From positions 496,001 to 560,000 of the forward strand of contig NZ_CP066171.1 of assembly GCF_028867705.1 (NCBI RefSeq): a stretch of DNA of 64,000 bases, written 5' to 3'. The notes beneath the pieces were generated by a model that saw nothing but the letters and a program-made list of their open reading frames with translations, had not been told where the DNA came from and did not search any database. Source of the stretch: Thermoleophilum album (GTDB taxonomy: Bacteria; Actinomycetota; Thermoleophilia; Solirubrobacterales; Thermoleophilaceae). Position 1 is the first letter of the stretch, and each line of letters opens with the position of its first letter. Below, piece after piece: positions 50,596-59,897 of the stretch. The translations under genes and the position numbers were made by a program.

Positions 50596-51468
50596 TCAGG
50601 ACTGGGCTACGGGGTCACGGGTGAACTTACGGCAGGGCAGCACGCCGGTTCTATGCAGAACGAGTCGGATGCCTGCCCACACCGTCTTGATCCCGTAGAC
50701 GCTGCCGGCGCGGAACCCGACCGAAGAAGCATCCGCGAAGTAGCGACCGCGCGCGGGCACTTCGGTTATGCGCATCCCGAAATGGGCAGCCTGGTAGAGC
50801 AGCTCGGCGTCGAAGCTGAAGTCGAGCGCGTTGCGAAGCCACGGCACCGTGAGGAGCAGCCGCTTCGAGTAGGCGCGGTAACCGGTGTGAGCGTCGGTCA
50901 GGTCGGTCCCCATGACCGCGTTCTGGAAAGTCGTCAAGACGCGGTTGGCGACCAGCTTCCAAAGCGGCATCCCATTCGCCCGCGCCATACCTGGGCGCAG
51001 TAGACGCGAGCCGAGCACCAAATCGGCTTCACCCGCCAATATCGGCTGCACCATCGCCCCGATCAGCGACGGCTCGTACTGACCGTCAGGGTGGAGCATG
51101 ACAACGGCGTCGGCCTCGAGCTTCAGTGCCTCGAGGTAGCACGTTTTTTGGTTCGCACCGTAGCCCGCGTTGTGGGGGTGGCGTATCACTCGCACCGGAA
51201 GGCGCTGCGCCAACTCCACCGTGCCGTCGCTCGAGCCATCGTCAACGAGCACGATCTCGTCGACCCATTCGGGCGGGATCGCGTGAACGGTGCGTTCCAG
51301 CGTGCGGGCAGCATTGCGCGCTGGCATCACGCACACCACCTTCCCGGGTAGCGACCGGCGGACCTCGACGCCAGGACGTTGATCGAAGGCTCGCCGCACC
51401 GGCAAGCGCGGCTTGCGCCGGGGACGGAGGGGGAAACGAAGCCTTGTGTGGGTGAGTTGTGGGGGCAT
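50596..51468 (-). CDS. GT2 polyprenyl-phosphate sugar synthase-like (DPM1 type)
   Basis: A 290-residue GT2 protein. KVVCVMPARNAARTLERTVH, EIVLVDDGSSDGTVELAQ, NAGYGANQKTCYLEAL, the metal motif HPDGQYEP, LVLGSRLLRPGMARANGMP and DAHTGYRAYSKRLL match the DPM1/DPMS branch. It lacks terminal membrane helices. It probably builds a lipid-phosphate sugar or acts on a lipid-linked glycan. ATG 51468 is chosen because the region upstream reads as non-coding and holds a 12-base palindrome. It leads a three-gene unit with two methyltransferase-like genes. Confidence 0.88.
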   Translation of the reverse strand: MPPQLTHTRLRFPLRPRRKPRLPVRRAFDQRPGVEVRRSLPGKVVCVMPARNAARTLERTVHAIPPEWVDEIVLVDDGSSDGTVELAQRLPVRVIRHPHNAGYGANQKTCYLEALKLEADAVVMLHPDGQYEPSLIGAMVQPILAGEADLVLGSRLLRPGMARANGMPLWKLVANRVLTTFQNAVMGTDLTDAHTGYRAYSKRLLLTVPWLRNALDFSFDAELLYQAAHFGMRITEVPARGRYFADASSVGFRAGSVYGIKTVWAGIRLVLHRTGVLPCRKFTRDPVAQS

Positions 51469-51505
51469 CGCGATTCTGTTGCGACTCGTCCTCTCGCACG
51501 GGCCA

Positions 51506-51517
51506 CCGTCTAGACGG
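51506..51517. promoter_or_regulatory. Perfect 12-bp palindrome in a divergent promoter region
   Basis: CCGTCTAGACGG is a perfect inverted repeat, 37 bases upstream of the GT2 start at 51468 and 175 before the divergent gene at 51693. It is a candidate binding site; the protein is not known. Confidence 0.3.
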
Positions 51518-51692
51518 CCGCTTCTCTGCCGGGCTCGGTGCAACAGCGCAACGCCTCGGGCGAGTCGGGGTCGAAGTCGCTTGCTCCAAACCATGCCACG
51601 ACCTCGCTTCGCGAGCAAGCGCGCTTTACGATGAGCAGCGCCCGATGCGCAGTGCGGGTGCGCGCGCTCTCTCCGTGCTGCCACCGATCTAG

Positions 51693-54119
51693 ATGCCCGA
51701 AGCCCCCGACACAGTTGCTAGTCCCGCCGCCCCCGAGCACGGCAAGCTCGCCACGGCCGGCGAACGCGGCGCTATCGGCCCGCCGCTGGCGCTCGACTTG
51801 GCGGCGACGCTGGTTTTGTTTGCGGGCTTTGCGGCCTTGCTCGTGCCGCTGGCGATCGCTGTGGTCGAGCCGCGCCCGATCGAAGGGTTACCGGGCTTTT
51901 CGCAGCGCCAGTACGCCGAGACAGCAACCTATGTCCTGCTCGTCGGCTGCGGGCTTCCTCTAGCTGTCGCCTTCGGCCCGCGCTGGGTGCTATTCCTGGC
52001 GCGCAAGAGCCGATCGAGCGCCTGGCTGGAGATCGCTGCCTGGGCCACGCTGCTGGCCGTTCCTGTGGTGGTCTTTCGGGCCTTGGCGACGCGGTCGGCC
52101 GGTGCCGAGCCCGGCTTACTCGCAGCCGGTATCGGAGCTTGGTGGCTGGCGTTTGCGGTGCGCTTGGTGTTGCTTGGGCGTAGGAGCAGCGCTGCGCTTG
52201 CACCCGCGCTCTCGCCGCCAGCGCCCAGTAGGCGCAGGCTCGTAGCGGTTGGTCTGGTGCTGCCGTGCTTTGTTTATCCGCTTCTGTTTGCGCGCAGCGG
52301 CGCTGTGCGCCCGCTGCCGATAGCGCTGGTCGCGTTCACGGCGGCAGCGTGGCTTTTCGCCGGCCGCGTGCGCAGGGCGACACGGCGCATCGCGAAGGAG
52401 CGTTGGCACCTTTTCGGGGAGCGAGCGCTTGCGAGACGAGCACTCGACGTCGCGGTGGTCGCCGTTCTGGCGGCGTTCGCCGTGAACATGGTCGTCTTTG
52501 AACCCGGCGCGCTCGATCGCCCGCTCGATCGGCGCATCTACGACTGGGTGGTTGCTTTCCACGCCAACTTCCTATTGGGACCGGCTAATCAGCTTGCCCA
52601 CGGCGGCACGATGCTGGTCGACACCGTCTCGCAGTACGGGGTCGGGTCGATCGTCGCCCTCTCGCGTGTAGTCGATCTGGTGAGTTCCGGCTACGGCGCT
52701 GTCGGCCTTTTCGACGGTCTGCTTACCTCTCTTGCGGTTGCGGCCGCGTGGCTGATCCTGCGTACGGCTCGGGTGCGCCTGTCGATCTGCATCTTGGCGC
52801 TGGCCTTCGTCGTTGTCGTGCTCCTGTGGGGGCGGACGTTCCCCGTCGGCACCATCGTGCAGGACGGTGCGTTTCGCACCGGCATCACCCCGTGGGTGAT
52901 CGTGGGTTGGCTAGTGAGCCGCCGCGCGCCAGCTGCCGGCAACGCGCTCGTGGCCGTCACCGTCGGCGTATCCGCCATCTGGTCGTTCGAGGTTTTCGCG
53001 CTCACATCGGTCACCTGGCTGGCGCTCGTAGCGGCCGAGACCTGGGCTGCGCCGGCGCGCGCTCGGCGGCGGGTCGTACGGCACGGTGTCCTGCTCTACG
53101 TCGCGCCGGCGCTGGTGGCGCACGCCCTCTTTGCGCTATGGACAGTGGTCAGGTCGGGACAGCTACCGGACTGGCGCCTATACGGCGACTTCCTGCGAGC
53201 GTTCTTCCTCGGGCAGCTTCGCGAGGTCACGTACGACTTCACGCGCTGGTCGCCAGGGATCGGGCTTGGTGGTGCCTATCTCGCGCAGGCCGCCGTGCTC
53301 GGGGTACTAGTCACGCGCCGGCCAACGTTGGCGCGCGACCTCGGTGAGCGCCTGCCGGTGCTGTGTGCGCTCGCGGTGTTCGGTCTCGCTTGCTTCTTTT
53401 ACCTCGTCGATCGCTCTCTTGACCACGTGGTGATCTACGTCGCGCAGCCACTCGTTCTCTCCTCAGCCCTCTGGCTCGACGAGCTTGTGCGCCGCAGCTT
53501 GTTCCAGGCGCGCTCGCTGCTCGCGGTAGCGATCGGTGCGTGGGGAGCGGTGGTAGTCGCGCTCGCTCTGTCGGCCGTGTGGCCGAAGGTGAAGCCCGCG
53601 GCGCGCGACACGCTGGCGTGGCAGGCAGTGCACGGGACGCAGCGCATCGTTGACCGCTGGCGGCGTCTTGGTGACTTTCCGCCCGTCGACCCCCAAGCCG
53701 AGAACGGCGCTGTACTCCTGCGCACCCACGTGCCGGGGTCGTCGGTGCTTGTCCTAATGCCTGCCGATCTTGCCGTCGAGACGCTCGCCCGCGCCGAGAA
53801 GCGCAACCGGTTGCCGCTTTCGTTCAGTCTCAGCGACAGCTTCATCGCGCAAGAGCAGGGAACGCGCATGCAGCGCCTCGTCGAGCGCGAGTTACGGCGC
53901 GTTCGCGATGGCGATGTGGCGTTGGTCGACTATGGGACTCTCGTGTTCATGCGCAGCGTGAGCGAGGGCCGTAAGTTGCAGCTGCCCAGATCGGTTTCCG
54001 TAGACACACTTCGGGTACGAGCGTTCCGCTACGTCGCGCGTAAGTTTCATCTAGAGCCGCTGCGGACCAGGGGTCAGGTGCTCCTCGTGCGCTTGCGTCG
54101 CAGTCGCTCCGTACGCTAG
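51693..54119 (+). CDS. Large polytopic membrane protein, possible GT-C glycosyltransferase
   Basis: An 808-residue protein with about 13-15 membrane helices in the first 630 residues and an outside C-terminal domain of about 170 residues. I do not recognise a named family. The segment AHGGTMLVDTVSQYGVGSIVAL near 305-326 and an acidic first-loop residue pattern (DRPLDRRIYDWVVAFHANFLL) recall GT-C enzymes. Neighbours are glycosyl- and methyltransferases, so a role in transferring a lipid-linked sugar is plausible but unproven. ATG 51693 follows a 224-base divergent gap. It ends at a converging gene with a hairpin terminator between them. Confidence 0.6.
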   Translation: MPEAPDTVASPAAPEHGKLATAGERGAIGPPLALDLAATLVLFAGFAALLVPLAIAVVEPRPIEGLPGFSQRQYAETATYVLLVGCGLPLAVAFGPRWVLFLARKSRSSAWLEIAAWATLLAVPVVVFRALATRSAGAEPGLLAAGIGAWWLAFAVRLVLLGRRSSAALAPALSPPAPSRRRLVAVGLVLPCFVYPLLFARSGAVRPLPIALVAFTAAAWLFAGRVRRATRRIAKERWHLFGERALARRALDVAVVAVLAAFAVNMVVFEPGALDRPLDRRIYDWVVAFHANFLLGPANQLAHGGTMLVDTVSQYGVGSIVALSRVVDLVSSGYGAVGLFDGLLTSLAVAAAWLILRTARVRLSICILALAFVVVVLLWGRTFPVGTIVQDGAFRTGITPWVIVGWLVSRRAPAAGNALVAVTVGVSAIWSFEVFALTSVTWLALVAAETWAAPARARRRVVRHGVLLYVAPALVAHALFALWTVVRSGQLPDWRLYGDFLRAFFLGQLREVTYDFTRWSPGIGLGGAYLAQAAVLGVLVTRRPTLARDLGERLPVLCALAVFGLACFFYLVDRSLDHVVIYVAQPLVLSSALWLDELVRRSLFQARSLLAVAIGAWGAVVVALALSAVWPKVKPAARDTLAWQAVHGTQRIVDRWRRLGDFPPVDPQAENGAVLLRTHVPGSSVLVLMPADLAVETLARAEKRNRLPLSFSLSDSFIAQEQGTRMQRLVERELRRVRDGDVALVDYGTLVFMRSVSEGRKLQLPRSVSVDTLRVRAFRYVARKFHLEPLRTRGQVLLVRLRRSRSVR

Positions 54120-54156
54120 CGCCACGACTGCGATTCTCAAGGCGCGCCAAAACAAG

Positions 54157-54185
54157 GAGGCGGCCCAGCATTGCCAGGCCGCCTC
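54157..54185 (-). terminator. Intrinsic terminator for the PhyH gene
   Basis: GAGGCGGCC (54157-54165) and GGCCGCCTC (54177-54185) form a perfect 9-pair stem with an 11-base loop. Read on the minus strand it is followed by CTTGTTTTGG. It lies 42 bases past the stop of the dioxygenase gene, between two convergent genes. Confidence 0.7.
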
Positions 54186-54226
54186 GCGCAACGACGGTAC
54201 GACTGTCGGACGACCGTTCCCGTGGT

Positions 54227-55306
54227 TCAAACGGCGAGCGGTCCGTACTCCGTCGGGAACTTCGAGCAGCCGAAAAACCAACACTCGACTGCGTACCGTG
54301 GCTTCGGCATCGACGGATCCGAACCCGTCTGGTGGAGCAGCATCTCGTCGAAGAACACTGCGTCTCCAGGCTCGAAGATGGGGCGGATGATGGGCCTATC
54401 GCCCGCCGCTTGTTCTGCGACCCGCTGCGAGACTTGAATCGACAGTACCGCCTCGTCCGTTTGCTGCTCGACGTAATGGTCGAGCCTGCGTGGGACGATG
54501 TCGAGGCCCGGTGACTCATCGCCACACCTCGACAGAGACAGCCACAGGTTGAGGGCCCGAACCTCGCCCATAAAACTACCGTCCTGGTGCCAGGCACCTG
54601 GGACGTGGGGTTCTGCCTTCCGCAGTGTCGTCTTCTGCAGCGAGATCAGCGGCCGTTCTTGCATGTAGCCCTCTACAAGCGAGCGAATCCCATGGCGCGT
54701 GATCAGGCCAATCATCTGCTCGCACAGAATCGGCGCATCTGGCGCGAGCACGCCACCACCCTCGCGAATCCAGGGACGCACGAGCAGAGATTCCCGGTAA
54801 GCCTCGAGGGGCTGGAACTCCTCGTAGTACCCCGGTTCCGGCTCTTCGCCGCGGAGAGCTTTCTCCCGTTCCTCGAACGCCCTGTCAATCCCTTCAGCTA
54901 GTTTGAGCGCTTCATCGCGAGGGACGAGGCCGCGCACGATCAGGAAGCCGTCGCGCAGGATTGCCGCACGGATAATTCCTGGAGTCAGGTCCGCGGCCTT
55001 GACCTCGGGAACCTCGCCCTCCGGAGGCAGACTCTCGTAGTCGGGCTCCACGAAGGCGGGGCTTGGACCGCTGGTGAGCGACCTGGCCCCCAGAATGTGG
55101 CGCAGAGCGAGCAGCTGACGTTCGATCTCGCGCGTCGGCTGGCGGCGGTATCTCTCTACGAGCTCCTCGACCTGCCGATCAAGCTCGTCGACCGAGTCCG
55201 GCAATTGCTCGGCGAGCTGATCGATGGACGAGGCTTCGAGCACCGCAGCGGCACTTGCGCTGTCCGCATGTTGTGGGGTTTTGGAGGTGCGCTTGAATCT
55301 CCACAT
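54227..55306 (-). CDS. Phytanoyl-CoA dioxygenase (PhyH) family protein with N-terminal coiled coil
   Basis: A 359-residue protein. Residues about 20-85 are helical and charged (DELDRQVEELVERYRRQ), probably a coiled coil. Residues about 95-350 are a PhyH-type Fe(II)/2-oxoglutarate oxygenase: RDGFLIVRGLVPRDEAL, AWHQDGSF with the HxD iron ligands, and DAVFFDEMLLHQTGSD with the distal His. It would hydroxylate a small molecule or sugar; relatives in glycan clusters have unknown substrates. ATG 55306 is chosen because the upstream frame to 55507 looks non-coding. The 291-base gap to the next gene upstream holds no gene I can support. Confidence 0.8.
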   Translation of the reverse strand: MWRFKRTSKTPQHADSASAAAVLEASSIDQLAEQLPDSVDELDRQVEELVERYRRQPTREIERQLLALRHILGARSLTSGPSPAFVEPDYESLPPEGEVPEVKAADLTPGIIRAAILRDGFLIVRGLVPRDEALKLAEGIDRAFEEREKALRGEEPEPGYYEEFQPLEAYRESLLVRPWIREGGGVLAPDAPILCEQMIGLITRHGIRSLVEGYMQERPLISLQKTTLRKAEPHVPGAWHQDGSFMGEVRALNLWLSLSRCGDESPGLDIVPRRLDHYVEQQTDEAVLSIQVSQRVAEQAAGDRPIIRPIFEPGDAVFFDEMLLHQTGSDPSMPKPRYAVECWFFGCSKFPTEYGPLAV

Positions 55307-55597
55307 GCGCTCGATAGTAGACGGATTCGTAGTTCTTGCAAGGGGGCGACGGGCTGTTTCGAGCGCCGATGACTCTAAGTGACCGAGCCGCCCGCCGTCC
55401 GCGGCCAGGTCGACGCGAAGGCCCGGCGGGTAGCGGAGAGCAGCAATGTCCACTAGCGACGTGAGACCACCGGCTCTCGCTGCTCGAGCCGCATGCCACA
55501 CCGCCACGCTGAGGTGGCGCTAAGTCTGCCTCGTCGCAGCGTGTCGGAGCACTAGCGGGGTACTTGGTTTGGTCCGTTCCGAGCGCGGTTAAGCCAC

Positions 55598-56539
55598 CTA
55601 CGACGTACTGGTGTCTTGTTGCGTCTCCTTCGCGCGTTGCTCCTCGGCGTAGTAGTTCCAGTAGCCAGAGAAATCCTTGCGCGTGTAGGCGACGCTTGTC
55701 GGATCGTGGGACCAATTCCACTCGTCGAACGGGCCCAGGTAGTAACCGCCTAGTCCGACACCGCTGCCGGAACCGATAAGCCCAGGCGGTGTTCTCCCAA
55801 AGCGCCGTCGCCAATATTCCTCAGACCAGAAAAGAGCGCAGTAATCAGTTAAGACGAACTCATCAATGAACACATAGCCCTTATCGACTAGGTGCGGCCA
55901 TAGATTTGTGATGCAGTCGTCAAGACTGGCCTGCCAGTCGACATCAAGAAACATGAGGACGATTGGCTCTTTGTGGTGTGGAAGAGTGTCCTTGAACCAG
56001 CCCTTGCGGAACTCGCAACACTCAATCGCACCGTACCTCTCTACGTTTCGCTTCACGCGCTCAAGATCGACAGCGAGCATCCCTGTGGCTTCAGGTTTCG
56101 CATACAAATCTTCACCTTCAGGTGCGGGCAAGCCTTCGAATGAGTCGTAGACTATGAGGCGACGCCCCGTGGCTTGACAGGCCAGTGAGAGATTTGCCGT
56201 CGACCCGCCGTACCAGCATCCGCACTCCACGACGACCCCCTCAACCTCGGGCGGTATCTCAAACAGTTTGCTAGCCATGGCAAGGTGCGCCTTGTACGAT
56301 GTGCCGGTCATAATTTTGCGTGTGTTTCGCCACATCTTGTACGCGAGGATGATTCGCCGCCGCCAAGTAAGATTGTAAGCAGGATGAATTTTTGGGTTGA
56401 AGAGGAGCAAAAAGACGACAGTTGCCGGCCACGTAACGGTCGCCCATGATCGCGCAAGGAGAGTCCCGAGCTTGTCGCCAGTAGGTAGGCGGAGCACTCG
56501 CCAAGTCTTTCGTATGAGGGTTTTTAGTAGGCGAACCAT
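55598..56539 (-). CDS. TylF-family sugar O-methyltransferase (second copy)
   Basis: A 313-residue protein. A hydrophobic segment at about 33-48 may touch the membrane. The methyltransferase domain has VVVECGCWYGGSTANLSLA for SAM binding, IVYDSFEGLPAPEGED, VLMFLDVDWQASLDDCITNLW and VFIDEFVLTDY, which match TylF/macrocin O-methyltransferases and their metal ligands. It lacks the coiled-coil tail of the copy at 40044. ATG 56539 is preceded by AGGAAAGAG. G+C is about half (30 of 60 at 56281-56340), lower than the typical genes here, suggesting import. Confidence 0.85.
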   Translation of the reverse strand: MVRLLKTLIRKTWRVLRLPTGDKLGTLLARSWATVTWPATVVFLLLFNPKIHPAYNLTWRRRIILAYKMWRNTRKIMTGTSYKAHLAMASKLFEIPPEVEGVVVECGCWYGGSTANLSLACQATGRRLIVYDSFEGLPAPEGEDLYAKPEATGMLAVDLERVKRNVERYGAIECCEFRKGWFKDTLPHHKEPIVLMFLDVDWQASLDDCITNLWPHLVDKGYVFIDEFVLTDYCALFWSEEYWRRRFGRTPPGLIGSGSGVGLGGYYLGPFDEWNWSHDPTSVAYTRKDFSGYWNYYAEEQRAKETQQDTSTS

Positions 56540-57352
56540 AGTGCTTACTTCTCTTTCCTGGTTTCAGTAGTGGGGGTGGGCGAAATGTATACGTGCGTCG
56601 TCTACCACGCGCTCGCTGGAATCCAGCTTACAGGCTGCAGTTGAGGGTTCGGACCACACTCTACGGCGCGCTAATTGCTCGTGCGTTCCCAAGGTAGAGA
56701 ACGAGACCTTCGGGGTGCGCTTGCCGAGCGGCGGTGTTGCTGTTTACGGGGGCTGGGCTTTTGACGGGCGCAAGGTTAGCTGTCCTCGTGGAATTGCGCT
56801 AGCACTGTAACGCCAGCCCGGAGCCTATCGGCTCCGCTGGAAAATGCAACCGTGTCAGGCCGGCACGACGATGTGGGGCTACTGCGGCTCTGGTTCTTCT
56901 CCGGGCGGCGCGCCTCACGGCTCGTAGGTTGAGCTCACCGCGCCGGCACTGCGCGGCGGTGCGGAGTGCAGCACGGTTGGTGCGCGACAGTGCGGCATAC
57001 GTTGGGTTGCGGCACGACGCGCGGTGCGGCTCGGCCAGACACGACCTGGGCCTGCGGATAGGTCGACCTGATCTTGTTGAGTGTCCCGAGGCTTTCGAGG
57101 ATGCGAGACAAGCGGGAGGCGCTGCGCAGGGCCCCCTCTGACTTGAGCGATCCGCCGTGGTCCCCGTGGTTGTGGGAGCATGCCCTTTCGCCGCAGGGAG
57201 TCATCCACTCGAAGGCTGTCGCGACGCTGACTTTGTGCTTGTGCACAACCGCCTACATAGTCGAGTGCGCAGCAGCGTCTGAACACAAGGCACATGGCCG
57301 GCCGTATCGTCTCGGTGGTCACAGCGCGCCGTCTGGGCTCCGGTAGGGCGCT
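56540..57352. other. 813-base spacer without a recognisable gene
   Basis: The stretch holds only short open frames, none matching a family I know; a minus-strand frame at 56935-57246 reads open but has no motif. A stable hairpin lies at 56813-56840: CGGAGCC, loop TATC, GGCTCCG, with outer CCAG/CTGG pairs. Nothing resembles an RNA gene or a complete mobile element. It may be a decayed region beside imported genes. Confidence 0.4.
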
Positions 57353-59626
57353 GTGATGGGCTCACCGCTGTCGTCGGGGCTTGGCGGGGCGCGTGCGCTG
57401 CTCCTCGCTAACGTTCAGTCAGTGACGCATCGCGTAGCCCCGATCGTAGCGCTGTGGTCACTGGGTGTCGCGTGGCCAACGCTGCGAGTCCTTGCTGGCG
57501 AGCCCGCCTACTTCAGCGCCCACGGCTTAGAAGGGTGGGAGTTAGCCGTCTTCGCCGCTGCCGTGATTTTCATACCACCCGCCGCGCTACTGTCACTAGG
57601 GCGGATCGTCGGCTTCTGGCTACCCGTCGTCTCCTCGGCACGCGTCGACCTTGTTCTCATCGGCGTGCTAGGGGCCGTCGTGACCTTGGCTTCCAGTCGG
57701 GACATCTTCGCCAACAGCGCCCTTGCGGCTTTCGTCGCGGCAAGCTCGATCGGCATGCTCGTAGCCATCGGTTACAGCCGTGTGCGAGCGGTACGCGCCA
57801 CGATCGGCTTGCTCGCCTTGAGTGCGCCCCTCACGTTCGCGTGGTTCCTATTCTTCTCTGCGTCTGCTCCTGTACGTGTTACCAACTACGTGTCCGGCGA
57901 CGGCAACGCAACGGCGTCGGAGCGTTCGATCGCGTCGCGTGGGGCCCGTCTCGCTCAGCGTCCGCGCACGGTTGTACTGGCTGTATTTGACGAACTGCCG
58001 GCTCACATGTTGACGAATCCGCAACTAAGGGTCGACGCTACGCGGTTTCCCGGATTCGCCGATTTTGCGGAACACTCGACGTGGTATCGATATGCGTCAA
58101 CTGTCGCCGACGAAACCATCTACGCGGTTCCCGCCATCATTAGCGGCCGCATGCCAAAACAACAGACAGTGGCCCCGATTGCTGCTGCCTACCCCGACAA
58201 CCTCTTCGACCGTCTGGAAAAAGCGAGATATCGCCTTCTCGTTCAGGAACCGGTCACTCTGCTGTGTAGAAATCGTGCTTGCGAGAGCGAGGCTGTGCCC
58301 GGGATCGGAACGCTCGCGCTAGATACGGCGATTGTGGCGGGACATGTCGTTCTGCCAAACAGCATTGTAAGGCGATACTTGCCGTCCATCGATCAGAGCT
58401 ACGCGCGATTTGCCGAGGTACCTAAATCTAGTGCTCGCCAGCAGTTCGCAGCGTGGCGCAGCCTTGCGGACCCAGACGTGGCCTATAAGGGGAGGTTTTT
58501 GCGGGCACTACAGTTTCTTGAAAGGGCTCGTGCCACCCTGCGTGCGTATCGAGGTGACGCGTTCATCTTCGTGCACATTCCTCTTCCACATGCGCCGTGG
58601 GAGTATTTGCCAGATGGATCGCAATACCGTTTGGATCCTATTGATGTTCCGGGACTAATAGGTGACACATGGATATCAAACGCATCTTATCCACGCGCAG
58701 GGCGTTTGCGCGCACTGTACCAGCTCGCGGCTGCTGACCTTATCCTGACACGCCTGTTGGGCGTGCTTCGCGAGACTGGGCGCTTTGATGGTGCTCTAAT
58801 GGCTGTGACTGCCGACCACGGCGCAGCTTATCTACCGGGTGCAAACAGAAGAAGTATAACACTTACAAACTTCACCGACATAGCGAGTGTGCCGCTGCTC
58901 ATAAAGTATCCTCGGCAGCGTAGGTCGCGTGTATCAAGAGCACCAGCTCGCACTATCGATGTGGCGCCGACGCTCTTAGCAGCCACTGGTGCTCCCCACG
59001 ACGATCTTGATGGAACGCCGCTGCAGAAGGTGCCACAACGGTTGCAGGTGAGGGTTCTCGCGAGCAGAGCACGGCGTTTCGTGGTGAAGGCGTTCAACGC
59101 GTTCCGTCGTGAGGAAGACCGCCGTCTGAGGTCATGGGGCAGGATATTGGGCGGCGGAGGTTGGCAAAGAGCAGTGCTCGCCACAGCTCCTGCGGCGCTG
59201 TCGACTGTTGTGCGCTCCAAGACGAGGATTAGGAGGTTGACGTCGTGCAACGTTGCGGTTCTTGACGCCTTATGGCGGAGGACTTCTGGGCGGGCAAATA
59301 GGAGCACGAGAACTGGAACGCCGCCGACGCGCCCTAGCTCCGGCCGGCGGCGGCGCGCGGAAACGGTTGGGATCGTCAATCTTCGCTTCAGCGGGCGGTG
59401 TGGCGGTCTGCAATGGATCGCGTTGGCGGCGGGCCGGAGGGTGCTCGGCGCTTATCCGACCTACCGGTTCTTGGAGAGTACCCACGCGTCACTAGTCGTG
59501 TACGGGGTGTCCGGCCCACAGGCGAGTGACGGGATGCGATTGATGGCGCTGCTGGCCGACGGCAGCGTGGTCGAGCTTCCCGCTCCCGACGCGCTAGTAC
59601 GCGGCTTTCGCAACGAGGGCCGGTGA
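57353..59626 (+). CDS. Membrane-bound sulfatase/alkaline-phosphatase-fold enzyme
   Basis: A 757-residue protein. Four to five helices lie in residues 25-170 and a large outside domain follows. The domain has AVFDELPAHML for metal binding near 206-216, STVADETIYAVPAIISGRMP near 242-261 in which a Thr fits the nucleophile position of LtaS-like enzymes, PLPHAPWEYLPDGSQY, and the metal motif AVTADHGAAYLPG. This layout suggests a phosphoglycerol/phosphoethanolamine-type transferase or a phosphatase acting on surface glycans. The C-terminal 100 residues (LQWIALAAGRRVLGAYPTY) recur as a fragment at 61440-61670. G+C falls to 25 of 60 at 58621-58680. Start is GTG 57353 or the adjacent ATG 57356. Confidence 0.78.
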   Translation: MMGSPLSSGLGGARALLLANVQSVTHRVAPIVALWSLGVAWPTLRVLAGEPAYFSAHGLEGWELAVFAAAVIFIPPAALLSLGRIVGFWLPVVSSARVDLVLIGVLGAVVTLASSRDIFANSALAAFVAASSIGMLVAIGYSRVRAVRATIGLLALSAPLTFAWFLFFSASAPVRVTNYVSGDGNATASERSIASRGARLAQRPRTVVLAVFDELPAHMLTNPQLRVDATRFPGFADFAEHSTWYRYASTVADETIYAVPAIISGRMPKQQTVAPIAAAYPDNLFDRLEKARYRLLVQEPVTLLCRNRACESEAVPGIGTLALDTAIVAGHVVLPNSIVRRYLPSIDQSYARFAEVPKSSARQQFAAWRSLADPDVAYKGRFLRALQFLERARATLRAYRGDAFIFVHIPLPHAPWEYLPDGSQYRLDPIDVPGLIGDTWISNASYPRAGRLRALYQLAAADLILTRLLGVLRETGRFDGALMAVTADHGAAYLPGANRRSITLTNFTDIASVPLLIKYPRQRRSRVSRAPARTIDVAPTLLAATGAPHDDLDGTPLQKVPQRLQVRVLASRARRFVVKAFNAFRREEDRRLRSWGRILGGGGWQRAVLATAPAALSTVVRSKTRIRRLTSCNVAVLDALWRRTSGRANRSTRTGTPPTRPSSGRRRRAETVGIVNLRFSGRCGGLQWIALAAGRRVLGAYPTYRFLESTHASLVVYGVSGPQASDGMRLMALLADGSVVELPAPDALVRGFRNEGR

Positions 59627-59897
59627 AGAGCGTGTATGTGCAGTTAGAGGTTGGGTGACGTGCGGGTAACGTAATATGTGGAAGGGCACGTTCACCAGTC
59701 GTCGTGCGCGTGGCGCCGATGTCAACGCGTGACTGTTCTCGTTCCTGGCGATTCGTGGAGCACGCGCTAGCGGAGGGCGGGGACGCGTCGAACTGGAATT
59801 CCGTGTCTTGCTGTCGCTACCTCGCTGGGGTTGCGCCCAAAGGCGGACTGGAAGCTCCGGTGGTTAGACGCAGTGCGCGCCACGACGAGTCTTGAAA

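Noticed and set aside
56915-57346. Short frames on both strands of the 813-base spacer as genes or a transposase remnant
   Set aside because: None has a recognisable motif, start signal or family resemblance; reported only as a spacer.
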